From NCBI GenBank assembly GCA_016710135.1, contig JADJLM010000001.1, forward strand, positions 806,001 to 870,000: a stretch of DNA of 64,000 nucleotides, read 5' to 3'. A program made the translations under genes and the position numbers. The notes under the pieces are model-generated. The model did no database searches. It was not told the origin of the DNA and was given only the letters and a program-made list of their open reading frames with translations. Shown here one piece after another: positions 57,848-64,000 of the stretch (its first letter is position 1; each line of letters starts with the position of its first letter). Origin of the DNA: Nitrosomonas sp. Lineage in GTDB: Bacteria; Pseudomonadota; Gammaproteobacteria; Burkholderiales; Nitrosomonadaceae.

Positions 57848-60265
57848 ATGTTAACAAAGATTAGGGTAATTGAAATCGTTACGCAGTTACTTAATCCTCT
57901 TAAAAGTTTAGGATTCGTGACAGGTGTTTGTTGGCTACAGCAGCAAGCAACTTTACCAGAAAATTCAGTCGCTTGGACAATTCCATTATTAGCAGTTTTA
58001 ATTATTTACTCTGCCAATTACAGCGCTCCGCTTGCAAGATTGATTAACGCGCTCCTTATTTTTTGTTTTTTTCTTGCTTTAGGTTTTCTTTGGGCAGCGT
58101 TTAATGCGCATTGGCGTTTAGCGGATGAATTACCAGAAGCGTGGGAAGGTCGTGATATTGTCGTGACCGGGGTGATTGCAAAGATACCAGAAATCAATCA
58201 GCAAGGTACGCGCTTCCAGTTTGATATCGAAAAAATTCAAACGGAAGGTGCTCACGTACCCGAGCATATTTTAATTACCTGGTATCAACATCAGCAAAGA
58301 ATGATTACAGTTCAACCTGGGGAGCGATGGCAATTGGTGGTTCGGTTAAAGCGCCCTCATGGAAATGCTAACCCTTATGTGGCGGATACGGAAATAAAGT
58401 ATCTAGAACGTAATATCCGGGCGATTGGCTATGTTCGCTATTCAGATCAGAATATTCGTCTCAATGAAAAAGTATATAAACTATTTTATTTCATTGAGCA
58501 ATTGCGAGATCAAATCCGTAAGCGGTTTAAAGCGGTGTTATCGGATCATCCTTATACCGAAGTTTTGATCGCACTGGCGATTGGTGATCAACGTTCCATT
58601 CCCAAAGATCAATGGAAATTATTTATCCAGACCGGCACTAGCCATTTAATGGCAATTTCTGGGCTGCATGTCACAATGATTTCTGGGATTGCGTTTACTT
58701 TTTTCTATTGGCTATGGTGTCGGTTTCCATGGCTCATCGCGCGATTACCAGCGCGTAAATTTGCATTAGGTGCAGGACTGATCATTGCGTTGGGATATGT
58801 ATTACTTTCAGGATTTGCTATACCGGCACGCCGTGCATTCTTAATGCTTTTCGTGGTTGCAATCGGGTTATGGCAGGATCGTCGCATTGCTATTTTTACG
58901 CTGCTCAAATGGGCATTGGTTATCGTCGTGCTATTAGATCCCTGGAGCGTTACATCGCCCGGGTTTTGGTTATCGTTTGGCGCAATGGGCTGGATTGCCT
59001 ATATTGCAAGTAATCGAATTGGCAATTTAAAGTCCCATAAAATCAGCAGTTGGATCACTATTCAGTGGGTCATTACCATCGGCCTCATCCCTTGCTCGCT
59101 GATCTTTTTCCATCAATTTTCACTGATATCCCCGATTGCCAATGCAGTTATGATCCCTCTCGTCAGCATCGCTGTGGTGCCCCTGGCGGTGATTTCAGTG
59201 ATACCACTATTCGATTTTTTACTGGCTCCAGCCCACCTTGCATTAACAGGAGGCATGGCGTTATTGCAAGGGCTTAGTGAGTTAGCCGATACTATTTGGC
59301 AACAGCATCAGCCTCCTTTATGGGCTATCGTGGTTGGATTGCTGGGAATCGCCTGGTTCTTTCTACCTGGCGGAAAGCGTTTATTCTTAACGTCGGGTTT
59401 TCCTTCGCGATGGTTGGGTATTATCGGTTTACTACCCTTATTTCTAATTTCACCCGCCAAACCAAATCAAGGGGCATTATGGGTAACGGTATTAGATGTG
59501 GGGCAGGGATTATCCATTGTGGTTCAAACTGAAAATCATGTGCTACTGTTTGATACTGGGCCGCGTTATGGGGATAGCGATAGTGGTGAACGGATCATTA
59601 TTCCTTTTATACGCGGTGCAGGGATTCAATATATCGATCAGTTAGTGATCTCCCATGCTGATTCAGATCATAGTGGTGGATTGATATCAATCTTAGCAGG
59701 GATACCCGTTAAAACGATTGTGTCGTCAGTAGACTTAGGTCATCCAGTCTTATCTGCTGTTCCGCATCGTCAGTTTTGTCAGGTGGGTGATGCCTGGATA
59801 TGGGATGGTGTTTTATTTGAATTTCTTTATCCTTTATCATCTGAGTTTAAACAGAGGGTATATCGAAGTAGGCAGAATAATTCGAGCTGTGTATTAAAGA
59901 TAACTACTGCGGCGGGGTACAGTATACTTATTCCAGCAGATATTGAAAAAGAAGCTGAATTAGATTTATTAAGATACTTTTCTCATCTATTGCCATCAAC
60001 TGTTTTGATTGCACCGCATCATGGAAGTAAAACTTCTTCTCAGGCTGTTTTCATTGAAAGCGTTAATCCGCAATTAACTATCTTTACAGTGGGTTACCGC
60101 AATCATTTAAAGCATCCTAATCAAGCGGTGGTTAAACGTTATCAGGCAATCGGAAGTCAGATGATGCGTAGCGATCACCATGGAGCCATTACACTGCAAT
60201 TCTCTCAACATGGTTTTGCGGCTAAAAGTTGGCGAGAAAGCAAACGACGTTATTGGTATCAGTGA
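57848..60265 (+). CDS. comEC: DNA internalization protein ComEC/Rec2
   Basis: Inner-membrane channel for single-stranded DNA during natural transformation; about 805 residues. I prefer the ATG at 57848 (MLTKIRVIEIV); a TTG at 57818 would add ten residues. The order is: N-terminal membrane segments with DUF4131 region, competence domain with the motif HLMAISGLHVTMISG near residue 270, and a C-terminal metallo-beta-lactamase-like domain with VLDVGQGLSIVV, LLFDTGPRYGD and SHADSDHSGG. All three parts are intact, so uptake by this protein is plausible if pilus genes exist elsewhere. Confidence 0.93.
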   Translation: MLTKIRVIEIVTQLLNPLKSLGFVTGVCWLQQQATLPENSVAWTIPLLAVLIIYSANYSAPLARLINALLIFCFFLALGFLWAAFNAHWRLADELPEAWEGRDIVVTGVIAKIPEINQQGTRFQFDIEKIQTEGAHVPEHILITWYQHQQRMITVQPGERWQLVVRLKRPHGNANPYVADTEIKYLERNIRAIGYVRYSDQNIRLNEKVYKLFYFIEQLRDQIRKRFKAVLSDHPYTEVLIALAIGDQRSIPKDQWKLFIQTGTSHLMAISGLHVTMISGIAFTFFYWLWCRFPWLIARLPARKFALGAGLIIALGYVLLSGFAIPARRAFLMLFVVAIGLWQDRRIAIFTLLKWALVIVVLLDPWSVTSPGFWLSFGAMGWIAYIASNRIGNLKSHKISSWITIQWVITIGLIPCSLIFFHQFSLISPIANAVMIPLVSIAVVPLAVISVIPLFDFLLAPAHLALTGGMALLQGLSELADTIWQQHQPPLWAIVVGLLGIAWFFLPGGKRLFLTSGFPSRWLGIIGLLPLFLISPAKPNQGALWVTVLDVGQGLSIVVQTENHVLLFDTGPRYGDSDSGERIIIPFIRGAGIQYIDQLVISHADSDHSGGLISILAGIPVKTIVSSVDLGHPVLSAVPHRQFCQVGDAWIWDGVLFEFLYPLSSEFKQRVYRSRQNNSSCVLKITTAAGYSILIPADIEKEAELDLLRYFSHLLPSTVLIAPHHGSKTSSQAVFIESVNPQLTIFTVGYRNHLKHPNQAVVKRYQAIGSQMMRSDHHGAITLQFSQHGFAAKSWRESKRRYWYQ

Positions 60266-60286
60266 TAGCTACAAGGTATTGAATTA

Positions 60287-61191
60287 TTAGCGCATAGTAA
60301 GTAAGGGTTTAATCGCAATGCGCTGCAAAATTTCATGAGCGATTTCTTTAGCTGAGGCATGATTGGTATAGGGTCCTATATGTACTTTATATAAATTCCC
60401 TTCTTGCGTGATATTTATGTTTTCTCCAATCGATGCGAGTTCCTGGCGGATTTGTGACAAGTATTTATCTGCATTATGTTTTGAACCAAATGCACCTAAT
60501 TGTAAAAATATTTGGTTAACTTGGTTAATAGGTGTAGTTTTTATCGGCTGATTCAAACGATTTGAAACAAATTGATCATTTTGAGGAATGATACTTTCTA
60601 CTTCAACAGGCCCACTCCCATTTGCAAGAATATTAAGTTGGTAGGCTGCGGTATAGGATAGGTCAATAAGTCGATTTGCAAAAAAGGGCCTCGATCATTG
60701 ATTCGAACAACAATGGATCTACCGTTATTCAGATTTGTAATACGCGCATAGCTGGGGATCGGTAAAGTAGGGTGAGCAGCTGTCATGCCATACATGTCAT
60801 AAACTTCACCAGAAGCAGTCGGTTTGCCGTGGAAACGGCGGCCATACCAAGACGCGATACCCTGTTGCTTGTAAGGCTCGATACGCTTCATCGGTGTGTA
60901 GGTTTGTCCAAAAACCATATAAGACCGCATGTTAGCAGGCCTGATTGTTTCTGGCTGAGGATTTGCGCTGGGGATGGCGTCTAAGTTGGTTGGTGGATTT
61001 TCTTCAGGGCCGTCATCAAGATAATAATTCTTGCCTTGTGTTACTGTCGGCGAGTTAGGTGGAACCAGCGATATTTTTTCACCTGAGCGAACGTAAGGAG
61101 AAGGACTACTACAACCATGAAGGAGTATGATAACTAAGAAGAAGCTAAGCCAATTAAGGTTGTTATTAAAAAAATCTTTCTTTAAATGCAT
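60287..61191 (-). CDS. rlpA: RlpA lipoprotein with SPOR domain (one apparent frameshift)
   Basis: Septal-ring rare lipoprotein A, a lytic transglycosylase acting on denuded glycan in some species. Lipobox LLHGCSS near residue 27, then the double-psi barrel with GIASWYGRRFHGKPTASGE and RINDRGPF. The frame is lost at an A-run (60680-60685 on the plus strand). Adding one base continues through RLIDLSYTAAYQL to a C-terminal SPOR domain (FLQLGAFGSKHNADKYL to VHIGPYTN), giving 301 residues. The two parts are one gene, not two. It is 10 bp downstream of rodA. Confidence 0.92.
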
Positions 61192-61201
61192 TTAAAGCGC
61201 C

Positions 61202-62305
61202 TCATGTCTTGACTAACTTAGGGTGGGTTTGGATACTCATGAGGATACCAAATCCCAAGAGCATGGTAACCAATGACGTACCACCGTAGCTAATTAATGG
61301 TAGTGGAACACCCACGACCGGTAAGATACCACTGACCATGCCCATATTAACAAATACGTATGTGAAGAAAGTCAGTGTAATCGAACCCGCAACAAGACGC
61401 GTAAATTGCGTGGGTGCATTGGCAGTTATATAGATGCAACGTCCGATAATGATGAGATAAAGTAACAGTAATAAGCTATTGCCTATCAACCCAAATTCTT
61501 CTGAGAATACAGCAAAAATGAAATCCGTACTTTGCTCAGGCAAGAAGTCAAGTTGAGATTGCGTACCATTCTGCCATCCTTTCCCAGTAATACCACCCGA
61601 CCCAATCGCGATATTCGATTGAATAATATGATAGCCAGCTCCAAGCGCATCTTGGGATGGGTCTAACATCGTTAGGACACGTTTACGTTGATAATCGCGC
61701 ATCCCCAATGACCAGAATAAAGGAATTGCCGCCGCCGCAATAACAGCAAGACTTCCCATTACTCGCCAAGATAACCCGGCAAAATAGAGTACGTAAAATC
61801 CACTCGCGCTAATTAATATTGCAGTCCCAAGATCAGGTTGGCGAGCAATTAACAATATCGGTAATATTAAAATAAGTGCACCGCCTGCATAATCCCGAAG
61901 ACGTAGCTTTATTTCTGTTTTTTCAAAATACCAAGCCATCATAAGCGGGACCGCTATTTTTAACAATTCAGAAGGCTGGATGCGAGTAATACCGATATTT
62001 AACCAGCGTCGTGCACCATTCTGAACCTCACCAAAGAGTGCTACAGCAATTAATAAGATGATACCGATAAAATATAATGGTAGCGCAAGTCGCATTAATT
62101 GTTGGAGTGGGATGTTTGCGATACTCCACATAATAAAAACAGCAATAAGCATATTTACAAATTGGCTACTTACCCGACTGAAGTTACCGCCACTTGCACT
62201 GTAGAGCACGATTAGGCCTGTTATCATCAATAAAGAAATAGCACCTAGTAAGAAGCCATCAATGTAGCGCGTGCAGTATTGCCAGAATCGATTAATGCTT
62301 TCCAT
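61202..62305 (-). CDS. rodA: Rod-shape peptidoglycan polymerase RodA
   Basis: SEDS-family glycosyltransferase of the elongasome, 367 residues with about ten membrane helices. Family markers are WLNIGITRIQPSELLK, ARQPDLGTAILI, AVFSEEFGLIGN and GVPLPLISYGGTS. It pairs with the penicillin-binding protein encoded just upstream and is followed by rlpA, a standard cell-elongation gene order. Confidence 0.97.
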   Translation of the reverse strand: MESINRFWQYCTRYIDGFLLGAISLLMITGLIVLYSASGGNFSRVSSQFVNMLIAVFIMWSIANIPLQQLMRLALPLYFIGIILLIAVALFGEVQNGARRWLNIGITRIQPSELLKIAVPLMMAWYFEKTEIKLRLRDYAGGALILILPILLIARQPDLGTAILISASGFYVLYFAGLSWRVMGSLAVIAAAAIPLFWSLGMRDYQRKRVLTMLDPSQDALGAGYHIIQSNIAIGSGGITGKGWQNGTQSQLDFLPEQSTDFIFAVFSEEFGLIGNSLLLLLYLIIIGRCIYITANAPTQFTRLVAGSITLTFFTYVFVNMGMVSGILPVVGVPLPLISYGGTSLVTMLLGFGILMSIQTHPKLVKT

Positions 62306-62382
62306 TCGGGAGCGTTAAAGGGTTAGTGGGTTATCTGAGTTATCGAAACGATTGTAATTAACAAATTATGATGAAACGTGAA

Positions 62383-64000
62383 TTAGTCACGGCGATTATT
62401 AACGCTATCCGATTGTAGAGGCTCTGGCATTTGCCCTAATAGATAATAATCAAACACTTTCCGGGCAATGGGTGCGGCAGTAGATCCGCCAGAACCGCCA
62501 TTTTCAACTAAAACCGTTACCACAATTTTGGGCGCTTCAGCAGGAGCATAAGCAATAAACATCGCGTGATCGCGGTGACGCTCATTTATTTTGCTTGCAA
62601 CATAGCGCTCACCTTGTTTGATATTGATGACCTGAGAGGTGCCTGTTTTTCCAGCAAATGTATAACTGGCATTAGCGCCAGCCCTTGCAGCAGTACCGCC
62701 TGGACGTGTTACATCAACCAAAGCATTCCGAACACGCATCAAATTTTCGTTTTTTAAATTAAGAGGGTAAAGTTGTTTGATCATATTTTCGTATAAACGC
62801 CCCGTTTTACTGTCATGTATTTGCCTAACAAAATGAGGACGAAAGGCATGACCATTATTTGCAAGAATCATGGTAGCAAATGTTAATTGTAGCGGGGTTG
62901 CTAAATTGTATCCTTGCCCAATACCAATTGATATAGTATCACCGGGAAACCAATTTTGTTTGAAGCGTTTCATTTTCCACTCAGGGGAAGGTGATAATCC
63001 AACAATTTCACCTGGAATATCAATTTCGGTTTTTTTACCAAATCCAAATTGGCCCATGAAATTATGAATAGCGTTAATGCCGAGGTCATTGGCTAACATA
63101 TAGTAATAGGTATCACAGGAAACTACGAGTGATTTGTGAAGATTTACTCTACCGTGACCACCAGCCCTCCAATCACGGAATCGATGTTTGCTACCCGGTA
63201 AACTAAAAAAACCAGGATCGTTGATAGCATAATCCGGTGATCGCTTGCCTAATTCTAATGCAGCAAGCGCCATAAAAGGTTTATAAGTAGAACCAGGGGG
63301 ATATACACCCCGTAATGCACGATTATTGAGGGGTTTATCGATCGATTCATTCAACAGCTTCCAATTGATGTGATCAATACCATCAACAAATAAATTGGGA
63401 TCGAATCCAGGTTTACTGACAAATGCTAAAATTTCGCCAGTGTTGGGATCCATTGCGATGAGAGCCCCACGATATTCTCCAAATGCACGTTCTGCTGCTT
63501 GCTGAAGTTTTAAGTCTAGGGAAAGAATTAAATCGCTTCCAGCGATGGGTAATATTCGTGATAACGTTCTGACTGATCTACCAGCAACATCTGTTTCTAC
63601 TTGTTCAAATCCGGTAATGCCATGTAATTCTTTTTCATAGCTCTGTTCAATACCGATTCTTCCTATATGAGAAGACCCGCGATAATTTTCTAACGCATTA
63701 TTGCTTTCAAGTAGTTCAAGATCTTTATCACTAATACGCCCGATATAGCCGATGACATGCGAAACTAATTCTGCATGAGGGTAGTGACGAAGTAAGCGCG
63801 CATTAATTTCCATACCGGGAAATCGATAACGATTGGCTGCAAAACGTGCAACTTCCACATCGGATAGGTGAGTTCGAATGGGTAGGTTTTTAAATCGAGT
63901 ATTTTCTTTGCGCAATTTTTCAAAACGCCGGCGATCGACGGGTGTTATTTCAATGAGTTTGGAAAGCTCATCGATTACCAAATCTAAATCGCGTATTTTG
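62383..64000 (-). CDS. mrdA: Penicillin-binding protein 2 (N-terminus cut by window edge)
   Basis: Elongation-specific transpeptidase partner of RodA. The frame is open to the window end, so roughly the first 100 residues (membrane anchor) lie outside. The pedestal region has YPHAELVSHVIGYIGRI. The transpeptidase active-site motifs are YPPGSTYKPFMALAAL (nucleophile Ser), VSCDTYYY (SxD variant of SxN), and AGKTGTSQV (KTG box). The catalytic set is complete. Confidence 0.96.
   Translation of the reverse strand, partial: KIRDLDLVIDELSKLIEITPVDRRRFEKLRKENTRFKNLPIRTHLSDVEVARFAANRYRFPGMEINARLLRHYPHAELVSHVIGYIGRISDKDLELLESNNALENYRGSSHIGRIGIEQSYEKELHGITGFEQVETDVAGRSVRTLSRILPIAGSDLILSLDLKLQQAAERAFGEYRGALIAMDPNTGEILAFVSKPGFDPNLFVDGIDHINWKLLNESIDKPLNNRALRGVYPPGSTYKPFMALAALELGKRSPDYAINDPGFFSLPGSKHRFRDWRAGGHGRVNLHKSLVVSCDTYYYMLANDLGINAIHNFMGQFGFGKKTEIDIPGEIVGLSPSPEWKMKRFKQNWFPGDTISIGIGQGYNLATPLQLTFATMILANNGHAFRPHFVRQIHDSKTGRLYENMIKQLYPLNLKNENLMRVRNALVDVTRPGGTAARAGANASYTFAGKTGTSQVINIKQGERYVASKINERHRDHAMFIAYAPAEAPKIVVTVLVENGGSGGSTAAPIARKVFDYYLLGQMPEPLQSDSVNNRRD

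Noticed and set aside
60287..60556. A separate SPOR-domain gene downstream of rlpA
   Set aside because: One added base in an A-run joins it to RlpA in the normal RlpA-SPOR architecture.
1..64000. CRISPR arrays, rRNA genes, prophage structural genes, known riboswitches
   Set aside because: I looked for regularly spaced repeats, conserved rRNA segments, capsid or tail genes and familiar riboswitch cores and found none.

Overview
The window is a chromosomal segment of a low-to-mid GC betaproteobacterium, most likely a Nitrosomonas-like ammonia oxidiser. That assignment rests on the families seen, the gene groupings (hisCBHAF-hisIE-HIT-tatABC, trpE-gph-rpe, mrdA-rodA-rlpA, sdhB-sdhE-gltA-sucAB) and the IS content; no rRNA or ammonia-oxidation gene is present to prove it.

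Layout. 1-2.2 kb: 3' end of recN, then a decayed MFS/spermidine-synthase-like gene. 2.2-9.1 kb: a compact secreted-protein cluster made of two paralogous four-Cys proteins, a small secreted protein, a TlpA thioredoxin, a DUF4266 lipoprotein with a Gly-rich Cys-Gly-Cys tail, a DUF3570 beta-barrel with His/Met-rich segments, and ApbE. Four consecutive products are predicted to start with histidine after signal cleavage, and a 17-bp palindrome occurs three times upstream. This is the best candidate for an undescribed, probably copper-related, envelope system. 9.1-13.9 kb: ubiE, DUF971, phoB-phoR, tRNA-Val, a YheT-type hydrolase. 14.0-17.4 kb: a secreted pectinacetylesterase-family gene split by two insertion sequences (IS630, IS5) whose exact removal restores one frame. 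17.4-24.9 kb: U32-family trhP, dnaE, a second IS5, sucB. 24.8-35.3 kb: sucA, gltA, sdhE, sdhB, thrC, hom, alaA-like, two small genes. 35.5-42.3 kb: histidine biosynthesis, HIT protein, tatABC. 42.4-47.4 kb: a decayed MscS-type channel, purT, a His-tailed secreted protein. 47.5-54.6 kb: an accessory region beside tRNA-Ser with an integrase stub, chromate genes (chrB and a truncated chrA), a DUF4239 protein, two inverted IS481 copies and nested IS remnants. 54.7-64 kb: trpE, gph, rpe, comEC, rlpA, rodA, mrdA (partial).

Many genes, including essential ones (dnaE, hisF), carry single-base losses in short homopolymers. In every host gene I could reconstruct, adding one base per site restores a full-length frame. 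I read most of these as sequencing or assembly errors and annotate the genes across the breaks. By contrast, the MFS/spermidine-synthase-like and MscS-like genes have internal deletions and look genuinely broken, as does the chrA truncation at an IS481 end.
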